A DNA stretch of 64,000 bases from RYN-230 sp963837335 (lineage in GTDB: Bacteria > Actinomycetota > Actinomycetes > Streptosporangiales > Streptosporangiaceae): assembly GCA_963837335.1 (NCBI GenBank), contig CAWINS010000021.1:124001-188000 (forward strand), written 5' to 3'. Positions 56,447-63,958 of this stretch are shown piece by piece; the first letter of the stretch is position 1; the number at the start of each line of letters is the position of its first letter. A model generated the notes under the pieces. The model did not search any database. It worked only from the letters and a program-made list of their open reading frames with translations, and had not been told where the DNA came from. The position numbers were made by a program, and so were the translations under genes.

Positions 56447-57849
56447 ACCCGCAAGACACCGTCGAGCGTGCCCTGGCCGCGGCCCGCTCCGACGACTGCA
56501 TCGTGATCGCCGACGAGAGCTCGACCGCGAACCTGCGCTGGGCCGGCAACACGCTGACCACCAACGGCGTCTCGCGCTCCCGTCAGCTGACGGTGATCGC
56601 GGTCAGCCGGCGCGCGGCTGGCACGAGCGTGGGCGTGGTGTCCCGCGCGGGCGTGCGCGATGACCAGGTGGAGGACGTGGTCCGGGCGGCCGAGCAGGCC
56701 GCCGGCGACGGCTCCCCGGTGGAGGATGCCGAGTCGCTGCTGGGGCCGGGCGACGAGGCAGTGCAGAACATCTCGGGCGGGGGCCACTGGGACGACCCGG
56801 TGGCCAGCACCGAGATCGGGGTGTTCAGCGGGTTCGCGGCCGAACTGGGCGGCGCGTTCGAGGCCGCGCAGGGCGGCGGGCGCAAGCTCTACGGCTACGC
56901 CGAGCACTCCCTGAACGGCACGTTCCTGGGCACCTCGACTGGCCTGCGGCTGCGCCACGATCAGCCGTCCGGCAAGGTCGAGATGAACGCGAAGTCCGCC
57001 GACCTGGCCCGCTCGGCCTGGGCGGGCTGCGGCACCAAGGACTTCGCTGACGTCGATGTCGCCTCGCTGGACGCCGGCCTGCGGCAGCGCCTGGACTGGG
57101 CCCAGCGGAAGATCGATCTGCCGCCCGGCCGGTACGAGACGCTGGTTCCTCCCGGCGCCCTGGCCGATCTGCTCGTCTACATGTACTGGTCCTCCGGGGC
57201 CAAGGATGCGCTGGACGGCCGCAGCGTGTTCAGCAAGCCAGGCGGCGGCACCCGGGTCGGTGAGCGGCTGGCCAGCCTCCCGCTGAGGCTGTACAGCGAC
57301 CCGGCCCTGCCCGGGCTGGAAAGCTCCCCGTTCGTCGTCGCGCACGCCTCGCGCCGTGACGCCTCGGTCTTCGACAACGGGCTGGGGCTGCAGCGCACCG
57401 ACTGGATCCGCGACGGCGAGCTGGCCGCCCTCATCCAGACCCGGCACACCGCGGAACTCTCCGGGCTGCCGGTCACTCCCAGTGTCGACAACCTCGCTCT
57501 GCACGGCCCGCCTGATTCCTCGGCGTCGCTGGAGGACATGGTGTCCCGCACCGGGCGCGGCCTGCTGCTCACCACCCTGTGGTACATCCGCGAGGTGGAC
57601 CCGCAGACGCTGCTGCTGACCGGGCTGACCCGTGACGGCATCTACCTGGTGGAGGACGGCGAGGTCACCGGGGCGGTGAACAACTTCCGCTTCAACGAGA
57701 GCCCGGTCGCGATGCTGGGCCGGCTGGCCGAGATTGGCGCGACCGTCCCCGCCCTGCCCCGCGAGTGGGGTGACTACTTCACCCGGTGTGCCATGCCCCC
57801 GGTCCGGGTCGAGGGCTTCAACATGTCCTCGGTCAGCCAGGCCAGCTGA
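56443..57849 (+). CDS. tldE: TldE/PmbA subunit
   Basis: 468 aa. The partner of TldD lacks its own zinc site, as in known TldE/PmbA. ERALAAARSDDCIVIADESSTANLRWAGNTLTTNGVS, VSRAGVRDDQVEDVVRAAEQAAGDGSPVEDA and ISGGGHWDDPVASTE are family segments. GRYETLVPPGALADLLVYMYW and LLTTLWYIREVDPQTLLLTGLTRDGIYLVEDGEVTGAVNNFRFNESP form the conserved C-terminal core. ATG 56443 overlaps the tldD stop, indicating translational coupling. The 3' end overlaps the convergent TetR gene by 17 bp. Confidence 0.93.
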   Translation: MNPQDTVERALAAARSDDCIVIADESSTANLRWAGNTLTTNGVSRSRQLTVIAVSRRAAGTSVGVVSRAGVRDDQVEDVVRAAEQAAGDGSPVEDAESLLGPGDEAVQNISGGGHWDDPVASTEIGVFSGFAAELGGAFEAAQGGGRKLYGYAEHSLNGTFLGTSTGLRLRHDQPSGKVEMNAKSADLARSAWAGCGTKDFADVDVASLDAGLRQRLDWAQRKIDLPPGRYETLVPPGALADLLVYMYWSSGAKDALDGRSVFSKPGGGTRVGERLASLPLRLYSDPALPGLESSPFVVAHASRRDASVFDNGLGLQRTDWIRDGELAALIQTRHTAELSGLPVTPSVDNLALHGPPDSSASLEDMVSRTGRGLLLTTLWYIREVDPQTLLLTGLTRDGIYLVEDGEVTGAVNNFRFNESPVAMLGRLAEIGATVPALPREWGDYFTRCAMPPVRVEGFNMSSVSQAS

Positions 57850-58477
57850 CCGGGCCTGGCTGGCGGTCATCCGATCGCCCGGTGGCCGTGTCGATGAGCG
57901 TCTCGGCGGCCCGGCGGGCCTGGCGGGCCGGGCCATCGGCGCCCAGCGCCTGCACCGACGCGTAGACGCCTTCCATCACGAGAGCGAGCTGGTCGGCGAG
58001 CGCGGCCGGGTCGCCGACCGGGGTTTCGTCGGCCAGGTCGGCCGTCAGCTGCGCCAGCCGCTCCCGGACCCAGGCTTTGGTGGCGATGGCCCGGAGGCGG
58101 GCCGGGTGGTCCGGTTCCGGGAACTCGGCCAGGGTCATGAGGAACGGGCATCCCCGGCAGCGGTCCGGCTGGACCTGCCCGGCCAGCGCGTCGAACAGGG
58201 AGAGCAGGCGCGTCCGCGCGGTCCCGAGCTCAGGCCGGGTTACCTCGCTCACCCACTGCCGGTAGGGCCCGGCGTTGGCGGCGATGTAGGCGGCGACCAG
58301 GTCATCTTTGGAGGCGAACAGCCGGTAAAGGGTGGTCGGGGCCACGCCGGCCTCCGCGGCGACCTTGTCGATGCCGGTGGCCCGGATCCCATGCCAGTAG
58401 AACAGCTTCTGGGCGACGCCGAGGACGTGCTCACGGGTCTCAGCCGCGCTCCGCCTGAACCGCTGCTGCCTGGGCAT
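57833..58477 (-). CDS. TetR-family transcriptional repressor
   Basis: 214 aa. The HTH is AETREHVLGVAQKLFYWHGIRATGIDKVAAEAGVAPTTLYRLFASKDDLVAAY (residues about 12-64). The ligand domain holds RCRGCPFLMTLAEFPEPDHP, the pattern of TetR proteins in which Cys or Gly-Cys-Pro often lines the ligand pocket. It is divergent from the NmrA-type reductase gene, with a perfect 20-bp palindrome between them, so it probably represses that gene. The ligand is unknown. ATG 58477. Confidence 0.9.
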   Translation of the reverse strand: MPRQQRFRRSAAETREHVLGVAQKLFYWHGIRATGIDKVAAEAGVAPTTLYRLFASKDDLVAAYIAANAGPYRQWVSEVTRPELGTARTRLLSLFDALAGQVQPDRCRGCPFLMTLAEFPEPDHPARLRAIATKAWVRERLAQLTADLADETPVGDPAALADQLALVMEGVYASVQALGADGPARQARRAAETLIDTATGRSDDRQPGPVSWPG

Positions 58478-58508
58478 CGCCTTGACGTCTTCCTGTCCGC
58501 CCGATTAC

Positions 58509-58528
58509 GTTAGGGAACGTTCCCTAAC
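58509..58528. promoter_or_regulatory. TetR operator, perfect 20-bp palindrome
   Basis: GTTAGGGAACGTTCCCTAAC is an exact palindrome (10-bp arms, no spacer). It lies 31 bp from the TetR start and 29 bp from the reductase start, in the only gap between these divergent genes. It is strongly predicted as the repressor binding site. Confidence 0.85.
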
Positions 58529-58557
58529 TAACATACCCGAGCACGCGGAGCGTCGCC

Positions 58558-59388
58558 ATGTTTCTGGTCACTGGTGCCACCGGGAACGTCGGCGGAGAAC
58601 TCGTCCGGGCCCTGGCCGGAACGGGCGCGCCGGTAAGGGCGCTGAGCCGCCAGGGCGAGCGGGCGGGCCTGCCTTCATCGGTGCAGATGGTCACCGGCGA
58701 CCTGAACCAGCCCGCCACTCTCACCGCTGCCCTGGCCGGGGTGGACGGCGTGTTCCTGCTCAGCGGGTATGACGACATGCCCGGGATACTGGCCGAGGCC
58801 AGCCAGGCCGGGGTCACCCGCGTCGTGCTGCTGTCCGGCGGCGGCGCCCGGAGCACCGATACCGGCAACGCCGTATCGGCCTACCAGCTCGGCTCCGAGG
58901 CTGCGGTCCGGGACTCGGGCCTGGCCTGGACGATCCTGCGGCCGGCGGCGTTCATGTCCAACGCGTTGCGGTGGGCCGGCCAGATCCGGGCCGGCGACAC
59001 CGTGCGTGAGCCCTTCGCCGATGTTCGCGTCGCGGTCATCGACCCGGCGGACATTGCCGCGGTGGCCGCGGCCGCGCTGACCACGGGCGAGCATCCGGGC
59101 CGCACCTACACCCTGAGCGGCCCGGAGCCGCTGCTGCCCGCGGACCGGTTGCGCATCCTCGCCCGGGTTCTCCGGCGTGACCTGCGCCTGGAACCGCTGT
59201 CCGACGAGGATGCGCACGAGCAGATGAGCAAGGAGATGCCGGACGAGTACGTCCGCGCCTTCTTCAGCTTCTACGCCGACGGCACCCTGGACGAGTCCCG
59301 GGTCGAGCCGGCCGTCCAGCAGATCCTGCAGCGGCCTCCCGGTAACTTCGCGCGCTGGGCGCACGCCCACGCCGCGGCCTTCCGCTGA
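58558..59388 (+). CDS. NmrA-like NAD(P)-binding reductase family protein
   Basis: 276 aa. MFLVTGATGNVGGELVRALAGTGAPVRALSRQG is a Rossmann motif (GxxGxxG) of atypical SDR proteins. LNQPATLTAALAGVDGVFLLSG, VTRVVLLSGGGAR and WTILRPAAFMSNALRWAGQIRAGD follow, as in NmrA/azoreductase-type SDR proteins. Function beyond NAD(P) binding cannot be stated. It is controlled by the divergent TetR gene through the palindrome at 58509-58528. ATG 58558 gives a canonical N-terminus. Confidence 0.87.
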   Translation: MFLVTGATGNVGGELVRALAGTGAPVRALSRQGERAGLPSSVQMVTGDLNQPATLTAALAGVDGVFLLSGYDDMPGILAEASQAGVTRVVLLSGGGARSTDTGNAVSAYQLGSEAAVRDSGLAWTILRPAAFMSNALRWAGQIRAGDTVREPFADVRVAVIDPADIAAVAAAALTTGEHPGRTYTLSGPEPLLPADRLRILARVLRRDLRLEPLSDEDAHEQMSKEMPDEYVRAFFSFYADGTLDESRVEPAVQQILQRPPGNFARWAHAHAAAFR

Positions 59389-59422
59389 GCGGCTGGGCCG
59401 GAATCGGGCGGGACGCCGCGGG

Positions 59423-59635
59423 TCAGCTGTCTTCGAGGCGGAAGCCCACCTTCAGGCCGACCTGGAAGTGCGCCACCTCACCGTCGGTGATCTGCCCGCG
59501 CACCTGGGTGACCTCGAACCAGTCCAGGTGCCGCAGGGTCTGCCCGGCCCGGTGGACCGCGTTGCGGATGGCGGGCTCGATCCCGTCCGGCGACGTGCCG
59601 ACGATCTCGGTGACGCGGTAGGTACGTTCGGTCAT
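59423..59635 (-). CDS. Dodecin (flavin-storage protein)
   Basis: 70 aa, the standard dodecin length. TYRVTEIVGTSPDGIEPAIRNAVHRAGQTLRHLDWFEVTQVRGQITDGEVAHFQVGLKVGFRLE fits the beta-alpha-beta-beta dodecin fold. It has the conserved Trp in the flavin site (LDWFEV) and the Gln in FQVGLKV. Dodecamers store FMN or riboflavin. It lies 90 bp from the divergent FMN-dependent oxidase, which suggests flavin supply for that enzyme. Confidence 0.93.
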   Translation of the reverse strand: MTERTYRVTEIVGTSPDGIEPAIRNAVHRAGQTLRHLDWFEVTQVRGQITDGEVAHFQVGLKVGFRLEDS

Positions 59636-59724
59636 GGCCCCTCCAGAGGGTTAGTGAAATCCGGGAAGTGGGTCCCGCTCGCGGGACTGGCGCCCCATCC
59701 GGCGTTCCGGCAGGGTGTTCCGGT

Positions 59725-60786
59725 GTGACTGCTAACGCTTCCGAGCTTGAGCGCCAGGCCCGAGAGCTCCTGCGCCCTGAGGTCTATGAGTACTACGCCG
59801 GGGGTTCCGGTGGCGAGGTGACCCTCCGGGCCAACGACGAGGCCTGGCGCCAGGTCCGGTTCCTGCCCCGGGTGCTGCGCGACGTTTCGGCCGTCCGGAC
59901 CGGCGTGCGGCTGGGCCAGCCGCTGAACCTGGAGCTGCGCACCCCGATCGCGGTGGCACCGACCGCCTTCCACCGGCTCGCCCATCCCCAGGGAGAGATA
60001 GCCACGGCGTCCGGCGCCGCCCGGGCCGGGGCCTTGTTCGTGCTGTCCACCCGGAGCACGCGCCGCATCGAGGACGTAGCCGCGGCCGTCGCCGACGGCG
60101 GGGGCAGCTGGTGGTTCCAGGTGTACCTGATGTACGAGCGGGAGCTCACCGCCCGCCTGGTCCAGCGGGCCGCCGCGGCAGGCGCGCAGGCGCTGGTCCT
60201 CACGGCGGACACCCCGGTGGTCGGGCGCAAGGCCCGGATGCCCCGCGACGGGCTGATCGAGGAGCCGGACTTCCTGGTCAACCTGGGGCCGCTGGAGGAC
60301 CTGGCCGTTACGGAGTTCGTCCCGGTGAGCCTCGCGGACATCGGCTGGCTCAGTGACGTCAGTGGCCTGCCGGTGGTCATCAAGGGGGTGCTGCGGGCCG
60401 ATGACGCCGCCGCCTGCCTTTCGGCTGGCGCGGCCGCGGTCATCGTGTCCAACCACGGCGGAAGGCAGCTGGACCAGGCCATGCCCACGGCCCTGGCCCT
60501 CCCGGACGTGCTGGCCGCCGCGGCGGGCCGCCCGGTGTATGTGGACGGCGGCGTGCGGACCGCCGAGCACGTGCTGGCCGGGCTCGCGCTGGGCGCCCAG
60601 CTGGTATTCGTGGGCCGCCCCGTGCTGTGGGCCCTGGCCTGCGGCGGGGCGGATGGCGTGCAGGCGTGGCTGGACGGCCTGACCGACGGCCTGGCCCACG
60701 TCATGGCGCTGGCCGGCGCCGCCGCGCCAGACGAGCTTCCCGGCCTCGCCGCCATCGTGGATCACGCGACCAGGGCGTCCCGCTGA
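59725..60786 (+). CDS. FMN-dependent alpha-hydroxy-acid oxidase/dehydrogenase
   Basis: 353 aa. The family barrel shows YEYYAGGSGGEVTLRANDEAW, TPIAVAPTAFHRLAHPQGE, WWFQVYLMYERELT, LVLTADTPVVGRKAR, VVIKGVLRADDA (active-site Lys), IVSNHGGRQLD (catalytic His and Arg) and YVDGGVRTAEHVL. Substrates are 2-hydroxy acids such as lactate or glycolate; which one is not determined. GTG 59725 is selected because the sequence upstream has no similarity. It is divergent from dodecin, another flavoprotein. Confidence 0.9.
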   Translation: MTANASELERQARELLRPEVYEYYAGGSGGEVTLRANDEAWRQVRFLPRVLRDVSAVRTGVRLGQPLNLELRTPIAVAPTAFHRLAHPQGEIATASGAARAGALFVLSTRSTRRIEDVAAAVADGGGSWWFQVYLMYERELTARLVQRAAAAGAQALVLTADTPVVGRKARMPRDGLIEEPDFLVNLGPLEDLAVTEFVPVSLADIGWLSDVSGLPVVIKGVLRADDAAACLSAGAAAVIVSNHGGRQLDQAMPTALALPDVLAAAAGRPVYVDGGVRTAEHVLAGLALGAQLVFVGRPVLWALACGGADGVQAWLDGLTDGLAHVMALAGAAAPDELPGLAAIVDHATRASR

Positions 60787-60849
60787 CCCCGCAGGCCACT
60801 CCCCCATCCCGCATTCGCCTGCCGCTGCCGGCGGACGTACGTTGGGGGT

Positions 60850-61275
60850 GTGAAACCCACCGCTGGGGCGCGCCGTCACCGCGCGTACCTCGTTACAGAG
60901 GCACAGCCGCCTCTGTCGGCAGACATTGCCTCACGGCAGCGCCGCTACCTGATCATGATGGGAATCCGGGTCGCTTGTTTTGCGGCCACGATTGCCCTGT
61001 TCGTCGCGGGCGCGGGGTGGTGGGCGGCGTTTCCGGCGGTGGGTGCTATCACCATCCCCTATTTCGCCGTAGTGATCGCCAACGGCGGCCGCGAGCCCGC
61101 TAGCACCAGGGGTTTTCGGGCCTACGAGCCACGGTTGCCAGAACGCTACATCTCCCCGGATGCAGCCGGGTGGCCTGCTGGGAGGCCCGCCCCGGAGGGG
61201 ACGTCCCCCGGGCCGCAGCCACCCCGGTCGTTTAGCCAGGAAACAGAGCCTGAAAAGCAGCCTGGAAACGGCTGA
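60850..61275 (+). CDS. DUF3099 family membrane protein
   Basis: 141 aa. The N-terminus carries the DUF3099 pattern AYLVTEAQPPLSADIASRQRRYLIMMGIRVACF. Two membrane helices follow (IRVACFAATIALFVAGAGWW and AVGAITIPYFAVVIANG), the usual layout. The C-terminal 50 residues are a Pro/Gly-rich soluble tail. Function unknown. GTG 60850; GTTGGGGGTG lies upstream. It ends 50 bp before the promoter-like sequence of the hairpin RNA. Confidence 0.85.
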   Translation: MKPTAGARRHRAYLVTEAQPPLSADIASRQRRYLIMMGIRVACFAATIALFVAGAGWWAAFPAVGAITIPYFAVVIANGGREPASTRGFRAYEPRLPERYISPDAAGWPAGRPAPEGTSPGPQPPRSFSQETEPEKQPGNG

Positions 61276-61324
61276 ACGACCGAGCAGGACGCGGTGCCAG
61301 ACCCGATCTGCTCGTAATCCGGTC

Positions 61325-61354
61325 TTGACGCACAAGGGGGGGTTTCGGTGTAAC
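61325..61354 (+). promoter_or_regulatory. Promoter-like -35/-10 upstream of the hairpin RNA
   Basis: TTGACG (61325-61330) and TGTAAC (61349-61354) are separated by 18 bp, close to the housekeeping sigma consensus. The spacer has a run of seven G. The predicted start lies at about 61361, immediately before the first hairpin. In this high-GC sequence such a match is unusual. Confidence 0.6.
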
Positions 61355-61361
61355 ATGCATA

Positions 61362-61495
61362 GCGGTGCTCTGGTCCCCCGTCGGAGCACCTGCCGGCGTT
61401 CCGGGCCCCCGTCGGAACGCCGATGAATGCGACGCCGGGTGGTTTGCCCCCGTAGCCACCCGGCGTCGCTCTATGCTTGGCGACCTTCGGTCGCC
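61362..61495 (+). ncRNA. Candidate small RNA: three hairpins with 11-nt CCCCCGT loops (6C-like)
   Basis: Hairpin 1 (61364-61390) has arms GGTGCTC/GAGCACC and a closing T-G pair. Hairpin 2 (61394-61422) has arms CGGCGTTCC/GGAACGCCG. Hairpin 3 (61429-61469) has 14-bp arms, perfect, plus a T-G pair. Their loops are GGTCCCCCGTC, GGGCCCCCGTC and TTGCCCCCGTA, all 11 nt with CCCCCGT in the same place. A fourth stem, GGCGACC/GGTCGCC (61479-61495), could end transcription. No ORF with coding character covers it. The C-rich loops recall actinobacterial 6C RNA, whose loops are thought to pair with G-rich mRNA sites. That class has two hairpins with six or more C; here there are three with five. Confidence 0.75.
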
Positions 61496-61520
61496 CGCGC
61501 CAACGGCTCGCAGTATTTAC

Positions 61521-61539
61521 CCGGGGGGCGACCCCCCGG
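61521..61539. terminator. CCGGGGGG/CCCCCCGG hairpin (8-bp stem, CGA loop)
   Basis: A perfect 8-bp stem around a 3-nt loop is followed by GGACCCCCC. It may terminate the RNA gene upstream or belong to a dispersed element. It closely matches, in reverse orientation, the terminator at 46897-46921. Confidence 0.55.
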
Positions 61540-61667
61540 ACCCCCCGAAGCGCGCTCCGCGCGCACCCCCCTCGGCGCTCGACGGTCTCCCCCGGATTGC
61601 CAGCCAGTGACCTCACAGCGGCCGCGTCGTTTAGTTGACTTAGCGACTTAGCGATGGATAGCGGCTT

Positions 61668-61722
61668 CCGTGATCACGGTCAATATTTGACATATCGCAC
61701 CAGTTATTGACCGTGATCATGG
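61668..61722. promoter_or_regulatory. Inverted repeat with two CCGTGATCA sites in an AT-rich patch
   Basis: TGATCACGGTCAATA (61671-61685) and TATTGACCGTGATCA (61705-61719) are exact reverse complements with a 19-nt AT-rich spacer. Each arm lies within a CCGTGATCACGG palindrome (perfect at 61668-61679, one mismatch at 61711-61722). It looks like a protein-binding site or a dispersed element. It lies about 200 bp beyond the 3' end of the ABC exporter operon, so a role for that operon's promoter is unlikely. Confidence 0.5.
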
Positions 61723-61760
61723 AGGGGCGATCGGGGCCGACGGCGGCGAAGTGGACTTAG

Positions 61761-61911
61761 GCGGTGGACCGGGGACCAGGGCCGCGGCGTTTGGTGGGCC
61801 GCGGACTGGTTCCCGATCCACCGCCCCAGCGGATAGACCCAGTCCTACTCCGTGGCGTTTGGTGGGCCGCGGACTGGTTCCCGGTCCACCGCCCCCGGCG
61901 GATAACCCCAG
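61761..61911. repeat. 57-bp direct repeat, 68-bp period, with a foldback partner
   Basis: 61786-61842 and 61854-61911 are near-identical, differing by a few substitutions and one C. The segment 61761-61779 (GCGGTGGACCGGGGACCAG) is the near-perfect reverse complement of part of each copy. RNA from either strand can therefore fold into a long stem with one copy or the other. It ends 6 bp from the stop of the ABC permease gene and may act as its terminator. Confidence 0.75.
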
Positions 61912-61917
61912 AGCGAC

Positions 61918-62829
61918 CTACTCCGTCTTGCTGAACTCAGCGATCGCGATGCCCAGCATGACCAGCCCCATCGCGGCCACGATGGCCAGCGACAGCCAGA
62001 TCGGCACCAGCCAGCCGTTCCAGGTGATCCCGGGCGACAGATGGGCCAGGGCCAGCGGGTTGATGTTCAGGTGCGAGAACACCGCGTGCCGCATCGGGCC
62101 GACCACATACGTCAGCGGGTCGATCCGGGTCAGCACGCTCAGCCAGCCGGGCAGCCCGGACAGCGGGTACAGCGCTCCGGACAGGAAGAACAGCGGCAGG
62201 ACCAGCATCTGGGTCAGCGCCATGAACGCCTGGAACTGGGTGATCCGGGCCGCCATCATCACCCCGAACGCGGTGATGGTGAAGGACAGCAGCAGCAACT
62301 CCCCGATCAGCGTGAGGATCAGCACCGGGTTGTAGGGCACGTGGGCTATCCAGGCCAGGCACAGCATCACGATGCCCTGGAAGGTGGCGATGGTGGCGCC
62401 GCCCAGGCACTTGCCGACCACGATCGCCGCCCGGCTGACCGGCGCGACCAGCATCTCCCGCAGGAAGCCGAACTCCCGGTCCCAGACGATCGAAGCGGCC
62501 GAGAATACCGCGGTGAACAGCACCGACATGGCCAGCACGCCCGGGAAGATGAACGTCTTGAAGTCCACTCCAGACGGAAAATTGCGCCCGGCGAGCGAGG
62601 ACAGGCCGGTGCCGAGGACCAGCAGGAACAGCAGCGGCTGGATCAGCGACGTGATGGCCCGCAGCCGGTCCCGGCGGAATCTGATCATCTCGCGGCGCCA
62701 CACGATGCTCACCGCGCGCAGGTCGGAGCGCAGGCTCCGCTCCGGCACCGCGACCCGGATCTGGGCGGCCAGGCCCTCGTCCGGGGCCGCGATCCCGCCC
62801 GGCTGGGCGGTCTGGGTTGCCATGCTCAT
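61918..62829 (-). CDS. ABC-2 type exporter permease (DrrB-like)
   Basis: 303 aa, six membrane helices. The N-terminal cytoplasmic part VSIVWRREMIRFRRDRLRAITSLIQPLLFLLVLGTGLSS is the ABC-2 membrane domain start. PGVLAMSVLFTAVFSAASIVWDREFGFLREMLVAPVSRAAIVVGKCLGG is the conserved ABC-2 signature. ALYPLSGLPGWLSVLTRIDPLTYVVGPMR follows. It pairs with the ATPase gene, whose stop overlaps its start by 4 bp (ATGA), and GAGGGAGGCG precedes ATG 62829. It exports lipids or drugs of unknown identity. Confidence 0.93.
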   Translation of the reverse strand: MSMATQTAQPGGIAAPDEGLAAQIRVAVPERSLRSDLRAVSIVWRREMIRFRRDRLRAITSLIQPLLFLLVLGTGLSSLAGRNFPSGVDFKTFIFPGVLAMSVLFTAVFSAASIVWDREFGFLREMLVAPVSRAAIVVGKCLGGATIATFQGIVMLCLAWIAHVPYNPVLILTLIGELLLLSFTITAFGVMMAARITQFQAFMALTQMLVLPLFFLSGALYPLSGLPGWLSVLTRIDPLTYVVGPMRHAVFSHLNINPLALAHLSPGITWNGWLVPIWLSLAIVAAMGLVMLGIAIAEFSKTE

Positions 62830-63848
62830 CGCCTCCCTCGGATGCGCTGCGCCATCTGCCGCATGTGGTCGGTCCCGGACGCCTCGGCGTCCCGGATGGT
62901 GGTCCCGGTGTAGGACATGAACACGTCGTCCAGCGACGGCCGGGACACGCTGACCGACCGGATCGGGATACTGAGCCGGGCGAAGAGCTGGGGCACGAAC
63001 TGCTCTCCCGACTCCACCGAGAACGTGACCGCTCCCTCGTGGATGCCGGCCTCGATGCCGAACACGTCGGCCAGCTCCTTGATCGCGGCGTCGTCGTCGG
63101 CGGTCTGGATCTGCACCCGGTCCTTGCCCACGCTGGCCTTGAGCGCCTCGGGCGTGTCGATGGCCACGATCTTCCCGTGGTCGATGATGGCGATCCGGTC
63201 GCAGTGCTCGGCCTCGTCCATGTAGTGCGTGGTCAGGAAGATCGTGATGTCTTCCCGGCTCTTGAGGTCGTTGATGTACTCCCAGATCGACGAGCGGGTC
63301 TGCGGGTCCAGACCGACGGTCGGCTCGTCCAGGAACAGCACGTGCGGCGCGTGCAGCAGGCCGCGGGCGATCTCCAGCCGCCGCTGCATGCCGCCCGAGT
63401 ACGTACTGACCAGGCTGTCCCGCCGGTCCCACAACCCGACCATGTCGAGCACCTGCTTCATCCGCGGCCCTACCGCCGCGGACGGGACCGCGTACAGCTC
63501 CGCGTGGAAGCGGAGGTTCTGCGCCCCGGTCAGGTAGTTGTCGAGCGTGGTGTCCTGGAACACCAGGCCGATATTGCGGCGTACCGCGTCCCGCTCGCTG
63601 ACCACGTCGTGGCCGGCCACGCTGGCCCGGCCGGAGGTCGGCCGGGCCAGGGTGCAGAGAATCTTGATGGTGGTGGACTTCCCGGCCCCGTTGGGTCCCA
63701 GGAAGCCGAACGTCTCCCCCGCCGCGACCTCGAAGTCGATGCCGCGCACCGCCTCGATGTCCCCGTAACTCTTGGTCAGCCCGGACACCACCACCGCGGT
63801 TGGCCTGGTCTCCAGCTGCACGCCTGGCCGGGGCCGTAGCCGGCTCAC
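62826..63848 (-). CDS. ABC exporter ATP-binding protein (DrrA-like)
   Basis: 340 aa. Walker A is GFLGPNGAGKSTTIKILCTLARPTSG, the Q-loop GLVFQDTTLDNYLTG, the signature YSGGMQRRLEIARGLL, Walker B VLFLDEPTVGLDPQTR and the H-loop LTTHYMDEAEHCDRIAII. The C-terminal about 100 residues form the DrrA-type domain with VSRPSLDDVFMSYTG. It energises the permease at 61918. GTG 63848 is in frame with the family start. A short hairpin (63912-63946) lies upstream. Confidence 0.93.
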   Translation of the reverse strand: MSRLRPRPGVQLETRPTAVVVSGLTKSYGDIEAVRGIDFEVAAGETFGFLGPNGAGKSTTIKILCTLARPTSGRASVAGHDVVSERDAVRRNIGLVFQDTTLDNYLTGAQNLRFHAELYAVPSAAVGPRMKQVLDMVGLWDRRDSLVSTYSGGMQRRLEIARGLLHAPHVLFLDEPTVGLDPQTRSSIWEYINDLKSREDITIFLTTHYMDEAEHCDRIAIIDHGKIVAIDTPEALKASVGKDRVQIQTADDDAAIKELADVFGIEAGIHEGAVTFSVESGEQFVPQLFARLSIPIRSVSVSRPSLDDVFMSYTGTTIRDAEASGTDHMRQMAQRIRGRR

Positions 63849-63911
63849 CGGCCCCGTCTGCGCCTGCCTGTGTTGCCACTCTTACGCGCCTCCTGCTAGT
63901 CCATGCAGAGC

Positions 63912-63946
63912 CTAGCCGCGATGGTCTCCCGGCTCACCGCGGCTAG
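63912..63946. promoter_or_regulatory. 9-bp inverted repeat upstream of the ABC exporter
   Basis: CTAGCCGCG (63912-63920) and CGCGGCTAG (63938-63946) are exact reverse complements around 17 nt. It lies between the ABC exporter start and the stop at 63959, so it may be a terminator of the upstream gene or an operator. Confidence 0.4.
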
Positions 63947-63958
63947 ACCCGGCATTAC

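Larger units (their letters stand above)
61276..61917. other. 642-bp intergenic region: RNA candidate, hairpins and repeats, no protein gene
   Basis: Between DUF3099 and the ABC exporter no frame shows a convincing coding sequence: no family motifs, and starts without ribosome sites. The region holds, in order, the promoter-like element, the three-hairpin RNA, the GC hairpin at 61521, the inverted repeat at 61668 and the 57-bp repeats. It is far richer in secondary structure than other gaps of the window. Confidence 0.8.
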
